Shown one piece after another: positions 23,195 through 32,145 of a stretch of DNA of 64,000 nt. Where the stretch lies: NCBI RefSeq assembly GCF_016629525.1, contig NZ_AP024269.1, positions 3,782,001 through 3,846,000 of the forward strand, read 5' to 3'. The notes beneath the pieces are model-generated. The model did not search any database. It was not told the origin of the DNA and worked only from the letters and a program-made list of their open reading frames with translations. The translations under genes were made by a program, and so were the position numbers. The DNA is from Kaistia sp. 32K. GTDB taxonomy: Bacteria; Pseudomonadota; Alphaproteobacteria; Rhizobiales; Kaistiaceae. Position 1 is the first letter of the stretch; each line of letters opens with the position of its first letter.

Positions 23195-23643
23195 TTTGGC
23201 GCCATTGCAAATCGGGCGGCGAGGCTTTCGGGAATGCGCTGGGCGCGACCGGCGCGATTGACCAGCACGACCGTGACGACCGCCTCGATCAGGATCTCGG
23301 AGCCCCGGCGAATCGTCTGCGCCAGCAGGATCCGCGCCCCGCGAATCTCCTTCGGACGGGTCAGCACCTCAACGACGTCGTCGATCCGGGCCGGCCGCTT
23401 GAACTCGATCTCCATCCGATGCACGGCGAAGGCGATCGGCTCGCCGGTCTCGCCGGCGTCGAGCTCGCTGTGGTGCACGCCGAGCAGGCGGACATAGTCA
23501 CTGCGCCCGCGCTCGAGAAAGCGGACATAGGAGCCGTGATAGACGACGCCGGAGAAATCGGTGTCCTCGAAATAGATGCGGACCGGCAGGACGTGGCCTT
23601 CGGGCGTGTGTCGCCCGGCGAGATGCGGGTAGTCGTCGGTCAT
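23191..23643 (-). CDS. ybgC: Tol-Pal-associated acyl-CoA thioesterase YbgC
   Basis: A hot-dog-fold 4-hydroxybenzoyl-CoA-thioesterase-like enzyme; relatives hydrolyse short-chain acyl-CoA or acyl-ACP and are encoded with the tol genes. The 150-residue protein has the family signature 'VRIYFEDTDFSGVVYHGSYVRFLERGR', with the catalytic Asp in EDTDFSG (about residue 28) and the following VVYH. The start codon lies 17 bp after the ruvB stop, so ybgC is probably translated from the ruv message. Confidence 0.93.
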   Translation of the reverse strand: MTDDYPHLAGRHTPEGHVLPVRIYFEDTDFSGVVYHGSYVRFLERGRSDYVRLLGVHHSELDAGETGEPIAFAVHRMEIEFKRPARIDDVVEVLTRPKEIRGARILLAQTIRRGSEILIEAVVTVVLVNRAGRAQRIPESLAARFAMAPK

Positions 23644-23660
23644 CGAAGGCCTCTGCGCGG

Positions 23661-24698
23661 CTATTTGCCGGGGTCGAACATCTGAATCTGGGCCGCAATT
23701 TCGGTGGTCGGCACGGCGAGACCAAGATGACGAAAGGCGTGCGGCGTCAAGAGGCGCCCGCGCGGCGTCCGCTGCACGAAGCCCTGCTGGATCAGATAGG
23801 GCTCGACGATCTCCTCGATCGCGTCGCGCGGCTCCGACAGCGCCGCCGCGATCGTCTCGATGCCGACCGGTCCGCCGCCGAAGGAGACGGCGATGGTCGA
23901 CATGTAGCGCCGGTCGAGCGAATCGAAGCCCATGCTGTCGACCTCGAGGCGGAGCAGCGCCCGGTCGGCGACCTCGCGCGTGATCGTGCCCGGCCCCTCG
24001 ACGAGCGCGAAGTCGCGCACCCGGCGCAGCAGCCTTCCGGCGACGCGCGGCGTGCCGCGGGCGCGGCGGGCGATCTCGGTAGCGCCGTCGGCCGTCATGC
24101 CGACGCCCATCAGCCGGGCGCCGCGCGTGACGATCAGCTCGAGCTCCTCGACCGTGTAGAACTGCAGCCGGACGGGAATGCCGAAGCGATCGCGCAGCGG
24201 CGTCGTCAGGAGGCCGAGGCGGGTGGTCGCGGCGACAAGCGTGAACTTGGCGAGGTCGATCTTGACCGAGCGCGCCGCCGGCCCCTCGCCGATGATCAGG
24301 TCGAGCTGGAAATCCTCCATCGCCGGATAGAGGATTTCTTCCACCGCCGGGCTCAGCCGGTGAATCTCGTCGATGAAGAGGACGTCGCGCTCCTCGAGAT
24401 TGGTCAAAAGCGCCGCGAGATCGCCGGCCTTGGCGATGACCGGGCCGGAGGTGGCGCGGAAATTGACGCCGAGCTCGCGCGAGACGATCTGTGCCAGCGT
24501 CGTCTTGCCGAGGCCGGGCGGCCCGACGAAGAGCACGTGGTCGAGCGCTTCCTTGCGCCCGCGCGCCGCCTCGATGAAGACGGAGAGATTGGCGCGCGCC
24601 TGCGCCTGGCCGACGAAATCTGCCAGAACCTGCGGCCGCAGCGTCCGGTCGACGTCGTCTTCCTGCGGGGCTCCGTCAATCAAACGGCTGTCGCTCAT
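23661..24698 (-). CDS. ruvB: Holliday junction branch-migration helicase RuvB
   Basis: The AAA+ motor that drives branch migration with RuvA. The 345-residue protein starts '[21 protein letters not shown]'. It has Walker A '[12 protein letters not shown]' at about residue 60, Walker B 'LFIDEIHRL' near 112, sensor/arginine finger 'GATTR'-equivalent '[20 protein letters not shown]', and a winged-helix C-terminal domain ending in '[18 protein letters not shown]'. Its ATG overlaps the stop of a 43-codon frame (ATGA) that itself overlaps ruvA, so the three frames look translationally coupled. Confidence 0.97.
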   Translation of the reverse strand: MSDSRLIDGAPQEDDVDRTLRPQVLADFVGQAQARANLSVFIEAARGRKEALDHVLFVGPPGLGKTTLAQIVSRELGVNFRATSGPVIAKAGDLAALLTNLEERDVLFIDEIHRLSPAVEEILYPAMEDFQLDLIIGEGPAARSVKIDLAKFTLVAATTRLGLLTTPLRDRFGIPVRLQFYTVEELELIVTRGARLMGVGMTADGATEIARRARGTPRVAGRLLRRVRDFALVEGPGTITREVADRALLRLEVDSMGFDSLDRRYMSTIAVSFGGGPVGIETIAAALSEPRDAIEEIVEPYLIQQGFVQRTPRGRLLTPHAFRHLGLAVPTTEIAAQIQMFDPGK

Positions 24699-24826
24699 CG
24701 TTCCTCCTGCGACAGCACCGGCCGCGTGAATGATCGTCCGTAGCAGACGAATCCGGCCGGCACCATGTCCGTCGCCTTCTCCATCGTCGTGACCCAGCCG
24801 TCACGACGCGCGGCGACGGCCGTCAT
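24695..24826 (-). CDS. Unannotated 43-residue ORF coupled to ruvA and ruvB
   Basis: A 43-codon frame fills the ruvA-ruvB gap exactly. Its ATG (24826) overlaps the ruvA stop as ATGA, and its TGA overlaps the ruvB ATG as ATGA. The predicted product starts [20 protein letters not shown] and ends RPVLSQEER; it has one cysteine and no membrane segment. The last codons (CAGGAGGAACG) also serve as a strong ribosome-binding site for ruvB. Most third positions are G or C, though CGT, GGA, CGA and TCA codons appear. It may be a real small protein, a translational coupler, or the remnant of a larger gene. I do not recognise the peptide. Confidence 0.5.
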   Translation of the reverse strand: MTAVAARRDGWVTTMEKATDMVPAGFVCYGRSFTRPVLSQEER

Positions 24827-25440
24827 CGCGCCAGTTCCTTCAGGCCGAGGCGGATCAGCGTCTCGGTCGTCGCGTCCTCGCCAGCCGAGCGCGCGGCGGC
24901 GGCGACGGCGGCGCTCGCCTGCACCTGCGGATAGCCGAGATTGGTCAGCGCCGACACGGCATCGGCGACCGGCAGCGGCGCGCGGCGATCGGCAAGATCT
25001 TCCTGCAGCGAGATCACGGCCGGATCGACGCTGGAGAAGGCCGGCGCCTTGTCCTTGAGTTCGGCGACGATGCGCGCCGCGACCTTGGGGCCGACGCCGG
25101 GCGCGCGCGCCACCTGCACCTTGTCCTGCAGCGCGATGGCCGTGGCGAGATCGGCCGGCTTCAGGATGCCGAGGATGGCGAGCGCCACCTTGGAGCCGAC
25201 GCCCTGCACCGTCATCAGCAGCCGGAACCATTCGCGCTCGACATCGGCGCCGAAGCCGAACAGCTTGATCATGTCCTCGCGGACATAGGTCTCGATCGCA
25301 AGCTGCGCCGCCTCGCCGGGCGACGGCAAGGCCTGCAGCGTGCGGCTCGAGCAATGCACGAGATAGCCGACGCCGCCGACATCGAGGATCACCCAGTCGT
25401 CGCCAAAGGAGTCGACGATGCCCTTGAGCTTACCGATCAT
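24823..25440 (-). CDS. ruvA: Holliday junction DNA-binding protein RuvA
   Basis: Binds the four-way junction and loads RuvB. The 205-residue protein begins '[31 protein letters not shown]' (OB domain). Two helix-hairpin-helix motifs follow ('[18 protein letters not shown]' and '[17 protein letters not shown]'). After a flexible linker the C-terminal three-helix RuvB-binding domain contains '[20 protein letters not shown]'. It lies 55 bp after ruvC. Confidence 0.96.
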   Translation of the reverse strand: MIGKLKGIVDSFGDDWVILDVGGVGYLVHCSSRTLQALPSPGEAAQLAIETYVREDMIKLFGFGADVEREWFRLLMTVQGVGSKVALAILGILKPADLATAIALQDKVQVARAPGVGPKVAARIVAELKDKAPAFSSVDPAVISLQEDLADRRAPLPVADAVSALTNLGYPQVQASAAVAAAARSAGEDATTETLIRLGLKELAR

Positions 25441-25495
25441 GCTCCACCCGTCTCTCGCGAGCCTGCCCGGATGCCGGGCTGCGCCTTGCCTGATG

Positions 25496-26002
25496 TCACG
25501 CCGTCCGCATCATGCGGGCGAGCGAGACGCGATGATGAACGTGGCAGATCGCGATGCCGAGCGCATCCGCCGCGTCGTCGGTGTCGAACTCCGCCTTGGG
25601 CAGCAGCACCTTCACCATCATGCGGATCTGCTCCTTGTCGGCGTGGCCGGCGCCGACGATCGTCTTCTTGACCGCGTTCGGCGAATATTCCGCCACCGAC
25701 AGTCCGGCGAGCGCCGGCACCAGCAGCGCGATGCCGCGCGCATGGCCGAGCTTCAGCGTCGCGCCGGCGTCCTTGTTGACGAAGGTCTGCTCCACCGCCG
25801 CCTCGTCCGGGCTGTACTGCGCCATCACGGCGGTGAGGCCCTGATGCAGCGTCACCAGGCGGTGCGCCAGCTCGCCGTCCAGCTGCGCCTTGACCGTGCC
25901 GGAGGCGACGAAGGAGAGCTGGTTGCCGCGGCTGTCGACGATGCCCCAGCCGGTGCGCCGGAGGCCGGGGTCGATGCCGATGATGCGAATCGTATGGTTC
26001 AT
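25496..26002 (-). CDS. ruvC: Holliday junction endonuclease RuvC
   Basis: Resolves Holliday junctions by symmetric nicking. In this 168-residue RNase H-fold enzyme the acidic residues can be placed: Asp in '[15 protein letters not shown]' (about 10), Glu in '[15 protein letters not shown]' (about 70), and the C-terminal pair in '[16 protein letters not shown]' (about 143-146). It is the first gene of ruvC-ruvA-(ORF)-ruvB-ybgC. A 10-bp hairpin lies upstream of its start. Confidence 0.96.
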   Translation of the reverse strand: MNHTIRIIGIDPGLRRTGWGIVDSRGNQLSFVASGTVKAQLDGELAHRLVTLHQGLTAVMAQYSPDEAAVEQTFVNKDAGATLKLGHARGIALLVPALAGLSVAEYSPNAVKKTIVGAGHADKEQIRMMVKVLLPKAEFDTDDAADALGIAICHVHHRVSLARMMRTA

Positions 26003-26052
26003 GCCAAAGGCCTAGCCGACCCTCGCGCACTTGTGAAGAACATTCGGAGAAC

Positions 26053-26082
26053 ATCGGCGCGCCGCATCGACCGCGCGCCGAT
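26053..26082 (-). terminator. Hairpin between the periplasmic-protein gene and ruvC
   Basis: ATCGGCGCGC-(10 nt)-GCGCGCCGAT is a perfect 10-bp stem, preceded on the minus strand by GGCGGCCTGACCGCCTGTTTTC and followed by GTTCTCC. It could end the upstream transcript or attenuate read-through into ruvC. Confidence 0.45.
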
Positions 26083-26105
26083 GAAAACAGGCGGTCAGGC
26101 CGCCG

Positions 26106-26705
26106 TCAGAGCGGCTTGACGCCGTCCTTCTCGGCCTGCACGGCACGGGCGCGGAGGCTGCCGTCGGACGCCTTCTCGACGAAGAGGGAAACGGCGGCGC
26201 CGGGCTTCAGCAGCGCGCGGTCGCCGGGGATGATGGCGACGATCCGCGCCTCGGGGCCGACCTCGATGTCCTGCTCGCCGCCCTTGTATTTCAGCCGCAG
26301 GGTCTGCCCCGTGGGATCGGCGATCACGGTGGTGACGGTGGCGTTGGTCATCGAGCGGCCGGCGCCCGACATCGGCCGCTGCCCCTCGCCTGCCCCACGC
26401 ATGCTTTCGGCGAAGATGTGCACTTCCTGCGCATGCAGCTTGCCGTCGGCGCCCTTGACGGCGGCCGAGCCGACATAGTCGCCGGCCTTGATGTCGCTGA
26501 GCTTGCGGTTGACCAGCGCGGTGACGTTGACCGAGGCCGGCAGGTTGACCGTCTCGGACTGGCCGTCGGCGGTCTTCATGGTCAGTTGGTCGCCGCTGAA
26601 GCTCACGACGGTGCCGCCGACCCGCTCGGGCATGGCGCCCTGCGCCGATGCGGTCACGGATTGCAGCGCCAGAAAGGCGGTGGATGCCAGTATTGCCAGT
26701 CGCAT
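26106..26705 (-). CDS. Secreted protein of unknown function (DUF5666-like beta domains)
   Basis: A 199-residue protein with a signal peptide (MRLAILASTAFLALQSVTASAQG) that fixes the start at 26705. The mature part looks like two or three small beta domains of similar build: 'RVGGTVVSFSGDQLTMKTADG', 'MTNATVTTVIADPTGQTLRLKY' and 'GDRALLKPGAAVSLFVEKASDGSLRARAVQAEKDG'. This resembles the DUF5666/OB-like repeats of exported bacterial proteins. There are no catalytic motifs. It lies upstream of ruvC in the same direction, separated by a hairpin, so linkage to ruvC is uncertain. Confidence 0.7.
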   Translation of the reverse strand: MRLAILASTAFLALQSVTASAQGAMPERVGGTVVSFSGDQLTMKTADGQSETVNLPASVNVTALVNRKLSDIKAGDYVGSAAVKGADGKLHAQEVHIFAESMRGAGEGQRPMSGAGRSMTNATVTTVIADPTGQTLRLKYKGGEQDIEVGPEARIVAIIPGDRALLKPGAAVSLFVEKASDGSLRARAVQAEKDGVKPL

Positions 26706-26824
26706 GATGGGCTCCCAGGCCGGATCGGCCGAACGCGAGGATCGCGTGGGAGCAAGTAGCGCGCCGGCGCCCGCCGTCGAGCGGCCTGCGGCAAGGTGGC
26801 CGGCCCTGCCATGCCACCCTCGAC

Positions 26825-26932
26825 CGTCATCCCGGCGAAGGCCGGGATCCAGACACTCAGGCCGGTGGCCGATAGGCTGAGCCAAGCTTTCGAGGACGGT
26901 GTTTATGGGCCCCGGCCTCCGCCGGGGCGACG
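26825..26932. repeat. Family B palindromic repeat (copy 1)
   Basis: A 108-bp element beginning CGTCATCCCGGCGAAGGCCGG and ending CCCCGGCCTCCGCCGGGGCGACG. The interior GGCTGAGCCAAGCTTTC is shared with the second copy at 46584-46691. It fills most of the 352-bp gap (26706-27057) between the periplasmic-protein gene and yebC; the rest of that gap holds the yebC terminator and nothing else recognised. Confidence 0.85.
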
Positions 26933-27002
26933 ATGCCCTGCCGATGGGCCGCGCAGCTTGGTCGGCATCGAGCCGCCCTCCCGCCAAGAGTCACGCCCCA
27001 AT

Positions 27003-27028
27003 AAAAAAACCCTCCCCGAAGGGAGGGT
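27003..27028 (-). terminator. Intrinsic terminator of yebC
   Basis: On the minus strand ACCCTCCC-TTCG-GGGAGGGT is followed by TTTTTTTATT, 30 bp past the yebC stop. Confidence 0.92.
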
Positions 27029-27057
27029 CTTGCCTTCGCGGAATGACAGGCGATGCC

Positions 27058-27807
27058 TCAGGCGGCGGTCAGCTTCTGCATGACTTCGTCGGAGACTTCG
27101 AAGTTGGTGTAGACGTTCTGGACGTCGTCATCGTCGTCGAGCGCGTCGATCAGCTTCATCACGCCGGCCGCCTTTTCCTCGTCGACGGGGACGAGGTTCT
27201 GCGGCTTCCAGATCGCCTTGACCGATTCCGGCTCGCCCAGCGTCTCCTCGAGCGCCTTAGAAACGTCGCTCAAATTCTCGAAGGCGGTGATGATCTCGTG
27301 GCCGTCCTCGCTGCTCTGCACGTCGTCGGCGCCGGCTTCGATCGCCGCCTCGAGCACCTTGTCGGCCGAACCGACCTCGGCCTTGTACAGGATCTGGCCG
27401 ACGTGATCGAACATGAAGGAAACCGCGCCGGTTTCACCGAGCGCGCCGCCGGAGCGGGTGAAATAGGAGCGCACCGCGCTCGCCGTGCGGTTCTTGTTGT
27501 CGGTCAGCGCCTCGACGACGACGGCGATGCCGCCGGGGCCGTAACCCTCGTAGCGCATCTCGTCATAGTTCTCGCCATCGGCGCCGGCCGCCTTCTTGAT
27601 GGCGCGATCGACAACGTCCTTGGGCATGTTTTCCGCGCGGGCGTTCTGGATGGCCAGGCGCAGGCGCGAATTCATCTTCGGGTCCGGCAGACCGAGCTTG
27701 GCGGCGACGGTGATTTCACGCGCCAGCTTGGCGAAGGCTTTCGAGCGCTTGGCGTCGGCGGCACCCTTGCGGTGCATGATGTTCTTGAATTGTGAATGTC
27801 CGGCCAT
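27058..27807 (-). CDS. yebC: YebC/PmpR-family translation/transcription regulator
   Basis: A 249-residue protein of the YebC (DUF28/TACO1) family. It starts with the invariant '[23 protein letters not shown]' type helix, followed by '[19 protein letters not shown]', '[24 protein letters not shown]' and 'FMFDHVGQI'. Members act as DNA-binding regulators (PmpR) or help ribosomes through proline-rich stretches. In many bacteria yebC is next to ruvC, as here (one gene apart). The start at 27807 is the family start. Confidence 0.96.
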   Translation of the reverse strand: MAGHSQFKNIMHRKGAADAKRSKAFAKLAREITVAAKLGLPDPKMNSRLRLAIQNARAENMPKDVVDRAIKKAAGADGENYDEMRYEGYGPGGIAVVVEALTDNKNRTASAVRSYFTRSGGALGETGAVSFMFDHVGQILYKAEVGSADKVLEAAIEAGADDVQSSEDGHEIITAFENLSDVSKALEETLGEPESVKAIWKPQNLVPVDEEKAAGVMKLIDALDDDDDVQNVYTNFEVSDEVMQKLTAA

Positions 27808-27896
27808 CGGAGGCGTCCTATCAGCAAATAATTGGGCGGCGCAGCACCGCGCGATCGCCCCGCTTATAGGGGGAAGACGACCTGAAATAAAGTCGT

Positions 27897-29000
27897 CTAC
27901 CCCCCGGCGGGCCAGCGTTCCGCTGCGATCTCGGCCGCCTTGCGGTCGGCGTCGGAGAGCTTGGAGACGAAATCGTCCAGCCAGGCGTCCTTGACGCCGA
28001 GCTTCGAGGCGATCAGGTGCCAACGCGCCGCCTGGACCGGATCGCGCGGCGTTCCCATGCCGGTGGCGAGCACGCGGGCATAGCGGTTCTGGCCGACCGG
28101 ATTGCCGGATTCGGCCGCGCGACGGAACCAGCCGGCGGCGGCGATGATGTCCTTCTTGGTGCCGATGCCGTTGAACAGGCGGATGCCGTATTCGACCGCC
28201 GCGTCGGGATGGCCGGCCTTTGCCGCCTTCGCCATCCACATCGTCGAGATGCCGTCGTCGAGCAGCACGCCCTCGCCCTCGGCATAGAGCTGCGACAGCG
28301 CGAACTGCGCGTCGATGTTGCCCTGCCCGGCCGACTTGCTGAACAGCGACGCCGCCTTTTCGGAATCCTTCGGCCGCACCGTGCCGTCGAGATAGAGCAG
28401 GCCGAGATTGTAGAGCGCCTGCGGCTCGTTCCATTCGGCCGCCTGCTCGAACGCGTCGGCCGCCTTGGCGCGGTCCTTCTTGACGCCGCGGCCGTCGAGA
28501 TAGAGCAGGCCCAGCGCCAGCTGCGCGTTGGGATCGCCGGCGAGCGCCCCCTGCTGGTACCAGGCGGCGGCGGCCTTGTCGTTCTGCTTGACGCCGAGGC
28601 CCTCGCCATAGAGGCGGCCGAGCAGCGTCGCCGCCGCGGCGTCGCCGCGTTCGGCCCGCGATATCGCCACGGTGAAGGCGGTCAGATAGAGCCCGCGCTG
28701 GAAGGCGCCGAAAGCCTGGTCGCCCTCGCCCTCGTCGTTGAGCGCGCGGCCGGACTTCAGGAGGTCGTCGGCGTTCGGCATCAGCCCGGCGGCCGGCGGC
28801 GGAACGCCGAGCGTGCTGCCGCCGAGCACCGGTTCGACCGTCACCGGCTTCTGCTCCGCCGGCTTCGTCGAGCCGGTCGTCAGCCCGCCGCTGGCGGTGG
28901 CCGGCTTGGCGACCGGCACGGGCGGCGCCTTCTCGGCGCCGATCGCCGGCAAGGCCGTTCCGAGCAGAAGCACAGCAAGGATCGCGGCCCGGCTTGTCAT
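27897..29000 (-). CDS. Exported Sel1-like/TPR repeat protein
   Basis: A 367-residue protein with a signal peptide ([15 protein letters not shown], residues 7-21) and a Pro/Ala/Thr-rich linker. A string of Sel1-like repeats follows from about residue 110: '[22 protein letters not shown]', '[19 protein letters not shown]', '[15 protein letters not shown]', '[16 protein letters not shown]', '[19 protein letters not shown]' and '[19 protein letters not shown]'. Such proteins are periplasmic scaffolds; the partner is unknown. Its ATG overlaps the stop of the ThiE-like gene (ATGA), so the two are co-translated. Confidence 0.88.
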   Translation of the reverse strand: MTSRAAILAVLLLGTALPAIGAEKAPPVPVAKPATASGGLTTGSTKPAEQKPVTVEPVLGGSTLGVPPPAAGLMPNADDLLKSGRALNDEGEGDQAFGAFQRGLYLTAFTVAISRAERGDAAAATLLGRLYGEGLGVKQNDKAAAAWYQQGALAGDPNAQLALGLLYLDGRGVKKDRAKAADAFEQAAEWNEPQALYNLGLLYLDGTVRPKDSEKAASLFSKSAGQGNIDAQFALSQLYAEGEGVLLDDGISTMWMAKAAKAGHPDAAVEYGIRLFNGIGTKKDIIAAAGWFRRAAESGNPVGQNRYARVLATGMGTPRDPVQAARWHLIASKLGVKDAWLDDFVSKLSDADRKAAEIAAERWPAGG

Positions 29001-29668
29001 GGGGCGGTTTCGGCCTGGCGCGCCGCGAGGATGCGGTTGACTTCGGCCACCGCCGCCGCCGGACCGTCGGCATGGTTCCAGATCGCCGAGCGCAGCGCCA
29101 CGAACTCGATATGGGCGTCGACAGCGGGCTCGACCGAGGCGAGCGTGTTGCCGCCCATCACGATCGCGGGGATCTCGAACATGGCCGACCACCACGCGGC
29201 GAGGTCGAAGCTCTTGTCGAAGCTCTGCGGGCCGGTGTCGCCGTCGAAGCGGCCGAAGAAGATGTAGTCGCAGTCGGTTTCGGCCGCGAGCATGGCGTCG
29301 TGCCGCGTCGCGACGCCGCCGGCGCCGACGATATGGTCGGGCCTCAGCGCCTCGATGGCGTCCTTCAGCTCGGCGAGGCCGGTATCGACATGCAGGCCGT
29401 CGGCGCGGGCGCGGCCGAACAGGCGCGTATCGTTCGCGACGATCGCGGCGACGCCATTGGCCTGGGCAACCGGCACCAGCGCCTCGGCGATGCGCTGCAA
29501 TTCGCCGGAGTTCGACGTTTCGGAGACGATGAACAGCGTCGCTACGTCGCCCGCCTTCAGCGCGGCGTCGAGCACCGGCGCGAAAGCCTCGGGGTCGAGA
29601 CCCGCCGGCGTGACGAGGCAGAGGCGCGCAAACGGCTCCGGCGGAGGGGCTTTTTTCTTCTTGGCCAT
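28997..29668 (-). CDS. ThiE-like (thiamine phosphate synthase fold) protein, divergent
   Basis: A 223-residue TIM-barrel protein related to thiamine phosphate synthase. Recognisable ThiE landmarks are '[29 protein letters not shown]' in place of the canonical ND.....GA.GVHLGQ.D stretch, '[15 protein letters not shown]' at the switch loop, and '[13 protein letters not shown]' at the GP-loop position. The usual arginine/lysine pair that binds pyrophosphate (QxRxK) is not evident, and the N-terminus is a lysine/proline tail. It may be a ThiE paralogue with another function. It is co-translated with the Sel1 protein; no other thi gene is nearby. Confidence 0.7.
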   Translation of the reverse strand: MAKKKKAPPPEPFARLCLVTPAGLDPEAFAPVLDAALKAGDVATLFIVSETSNSGELQRIAEALVPVAQANGVAAIVANDTRLFGRARADGLHVDTGLAELKDAIEALRPDHIVGAGGVATRHDAMLAAETDCDYIFFGRFDGDTGPQSFDKSFDLAAWWSAMFEIPAIVMGGNTLASVEPAVDAHIEFVALRSAIWNHADGPAAAVAEVNRILAARQAETAP

Positions 29669-29756
29669 GGTCGCTTTCGAGAACGCTCCGGAAAAACGCC
29701 ACAGCCTTATGGCGAAAGCACGACGGGGTTCAAGCCGTCGCGCTCCGCGGAACCGA

Positions 29757-30545
29757 TCAGCGGGCGGTGATGGCGGTGAGCAGGCGGGCCTGGATCTTCT
29801 CGTTGCCGGCGCAGATCGACTTGGTGTCGATCATCTTCTCGCCGCCCCAGAGATCGGTGCTCTTGCCGCCGGCCTCGCGGACGAACAGCGTGCCGGCCGC
29901 GATATCCCAGGGCTGCAGGCCTTCCTGCCAGAAGCCGTCGAGGCGACCGGCGGCGACGGCGGCGAGATCGAAGGCCGGCGAACCGCTGGCGCGCAGGCCC
30001 GCCACTTCGATCATGACGTTCTGCATCTTGCGGATGGCGCCGGCATGGTCGGGCGTGCCGAGATGGGGAATGCTGGTGCCGATCACGGAATCGGCGAGCG
30101 CGACGCGACCGGCGACGCGCAGGCGGCGATCGTTCATGAACACCCCGCCGCCGCGCTCGGAGACGTAGAGATCGTTGGTGACCGGATTGAACAGCACGGC
30201 CGCGACGATCTGCCCTTCCCGCTCCAGCGCCAGCGCGACGCCGAAGACGGGAATGCCGTGCAGGAAGTTGCTGGCGCCGGCGAGCGGGTCGAGGATCCAG
30301 CGGTGGGTCTCGTCCGAGCCGGCGAGGACGCCGCGATCCTTGGTCAGGAAGCCGTAGCCGGGGCGGCCCTTGGTCAGCTCCGCCACCAGCGCCTGGCCGG
30401 CCTTGCGGTCGGCGGCGGCGACGAATTCGGCCGGGCCCTTCATCGAAACCTGCAGGTTCTCGATCTCGCCGAAATCGCGGGCGAGCGGGCGGCCGGCCTT
30501 CGTGACGGCGTTGACCATGACGTTGAGAAGGGCCGAGCGGGCCAT
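29757..30545 (-). CDS. Inositol-monophosphatase-family protein with altered metal site
   Basis: A 262-residue member of the IMPase/SuhB family. The fold is complete: N-terminal 'ALLNVMVNAVTKAGRPLARDFGEIENL', the motif-A region 'WILDPLAGASNFLHGIPVFGVALAL', and motif B 'GLQPWDIAAGTLFVREAGG'. However, the canonical DP(I/L)DGTTN reads DPLAGASN: the second catalytic aspartate is alanine (codon GCC). The upstream GEE pair is replaced by 'LTKDRG'. Two of the usual Mg ligands are thus missing, while the first Asp and the WD Asp remain. SuhB of E. coli works in rRNA antitermination without needing catalysis, so a non-enzymatic role is plausible. Confidence 0.85.
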   Translation of the reverse strand: MARSALLNVMVNAVTKAGRPLARDFGEIENLQVSMKGPAEFVAAADRKAGQALVAELTKGRPGYGFLTKDRGVLAGSDETHRWILDPLAGASNFLHGIPVFGVALALEREGQIVAAVLFNPVTNDLYVSERGGGVFMNDRRLRVAGRVALADSVIGTSIPHLGTPDHAGAIRKMQNVMIEVAGLRASGSPAFDLAAVAAGRLDGFWQEGLQPWDIAAGTLFVREAGGKSTDLWGGEKMIDTKSICAGNEKIQARLLTAITAR

Positions 30546-30647
30546 GGGCGAAACTCCTGCAGCATCGTCCGGCGGTACCCGCCCGGACGGAGCAAATCTG
30601 AAATGGGGGAAGCGTTTGCCTCTCCCATCACGGAATGACGACCGCCG

Positions 30648-31469
30648 TCAACCCCAGAAGGTCGGCAACCGCTCCTCGAGCACGCCGCCGAGGGCGAGCG
30701 GCGAGACGGCGCGGGCGAGCCCGGTGGTGTCGTCGACGTCGACGCAGAGCCCGCACAAGGTCGCCGGGCCGTTCGAGGGCTGGAAGCGGCCGGAGGGGAT
30801 CTTGGTCAGGAAGCGGCGCACCGGCTCTTCCTTGTCCATGCCGAGCACCGAATCATAATCGCCGCACATGCCGGCGTCCGACTGGTAGGCGGTGCCGCCC
30901 GGCAGGATGCGGCAATCCGAGGTCGGCACATGGGTATGCGTGCCGACGACGAGGGTGACGCGGCCGTCGAGATGATGGCCGACCGCCTGCTTCTCGCTCG
31001 TCGCCTCGGCGTGGAAATCGATGATGATGGCGTCCGCCTGCTCGCCGAGCGGACAGGCCGAGACCTCGCGGTCGACCGCCGCGAACGGATCGTCGAGCGC
31101 ATCCATGAAGACGCGGCCCATGGCGTTGACGACGAGGACGCGGGCACCGTTGCGGGCGATGAAGAGATTGGCGCCTTTCCCGGGCGTGCCGATCGGATAA
31201 TTGACGGGGCGCAGGAAGCGCGGCTGCCGCTCGGAGAAGACGAGCGCCTCGCGCTGGTCGAAGGCGTGGTTGCCGGTGGTGATGACGTCGGCGCCGGCGT
31301 CAAGCACGTCACGGACGATGTCCTCGGTCATGCCGAAGCCGCCGGCGGCATTCTCGCCATTGATGACGACGAAATCGAGCCTGTAACGGTCAATCAGCCC
31401 CGGCAGCTGGTCGATGACGGCGTTGCGGCCCGTCCGGCCAACGATATCCCCCAGGAAAAGCAGTCGCAC
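30648..31469 (-). CDS. ymdB: YmdB-family metallophosphoesterase
   Basis: A 273-residue dinuclear-metal phosphodiesterase of the TIGR00282/YmdB family; Bacillus YmdB hydrolyses 2',3'-cyclic nucleotides. The metal ligands are all visible: Asp in 'MRLLFLGDIVGRTGR', Glu/Asn in 'VINGENAAGGFG', Asn/His in 'TTGNHAFDQRE', His in 'IIIDFHAEATSEK' and two His in 'VVGTHTHVPTSD'. It lies 18 bp after the 5-FCL gene in the same direction, an arrangement common in Hyphomicrobiales. Confidence 0.95.
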   Translation of the reverse strand: MRLLFLGDIVGRTGRNAVIDQLPGLIDRYRLDFVVINGENAAGGFGMTEDIVRDVLDAGADVITTGNHAFDQREALVFSERQPRFLRPVNYPIGTPGKGANLFIARNGARVLVVNAMGRVFMDALDDPFAAVDREVSACPLGEQADAIIIDFHAEATSEKQAVGHHLDGRVTLVVGTHTHVPTSDCRILPGGTAYQSDAGMCGDYDSVLGMDKEEPVRRFLTKIPSGRFQPSNGPATLCGLCVDVDDTTGLARAVSPLALGGVLEERLPTFWG

Positions 31470-31487
31470 ACGAACCCCCTTGATCGG

Positions 31488-32078
31488 TCAGCCGGATTTC
31501 AGCGCAGTGATCCGTTCAGCCTCGGTCAGGATGTAGTCGAGGGGGATGTCGTGCGTCTCAAAAGGAACTTTGTCGACCTCCTGAACCGCGAAGGCAAGCC
31601 CGACCAGAAGCGGGCGTGCGCCGGACGCGAAGATGGCGGCGACGGCGCGGTCATAGTGGCCCTTGCCGTAGCCGATCCGGTGGCCGCGCCGATCGAAGGC
31701 GGCGAGCGGCAGCAGGATGACATCCGGCATGACGAAGGGCGCGTCCGCCGACGGGCCGACGGTGCCGAAACCGGCCGGATGCAGCTCCGCCCCGGCCTCC
31801 CAGCGGCGGAAGCGCAGCGTCTCGGCATCGACGAGCACGGGCAGCGCGATGGTGGCGCCGGCGGCGCGCGCGCCTTCGATCAGCGGACGCGGATCCGCCT
31901 CGCTGCGAATCGGCCAGTAGCCGGAGACGATGCGGCCCGCCGGCTCGAACCACTCGACGCCGTGGCGCAGGAAGCCGTCGACGGCGTGCTGGCGCGCGGC
32001 AATCGAGAGCCCGTCGCGCCGGGCGAGCGCGGCGGCGCGCAGCTGATTCTTGGTGGTGGTATCCGTCTCGGTCGTCAT
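31488..32078 (-). CDS. 5-formyltetrahydrofolate cyclo-ligase
   Basis: Converts 5-formyl-THF to 5,10-methenyl-THF with ATP. About 196 residues from the ATG at 32078; an in-frame ATG at 32120 would add 14 residues, and neither has a clear ribosome-binding site. Family motifs are 'TTKNQLRAAALARRDGL' at the N-terminus, 'VSGYWPIRSEADPRPLI', and the nucleotide-binding 'DRRGHRIGYGKGHYDRAV' near residue 145. The gene lies immediately downstream of 6S RNA, the classic zapA-ssrS-fau arrangement, and may be co-transcribed with the 6S precursor. Confidence 0.93.
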   Translation of the reverse strand: MTTETDTTTKNQLRAAALARRDGLSIAARQHAVDGFLRHGVEWFEPAGRIVSGYWPIRSEADPRPLIEGARAAGATIALPVLVDAETLRFRRWEAGAELHPAGFGTVGPSADAPFVMPDVILLPLAAFDRRGHRIGYGKGHYDRAVAAIFASGARPLLVGLAFAVQEVDKVPFETHDIPLDYILTEAERITALKSG

Positions 32079-32145
32079 GTCAGCCCGGATCGTCGCGGCG
32101 GGGTCGGAAGCCACGGCCATAGAACGATTGCGGGAGAGAAGGAAG

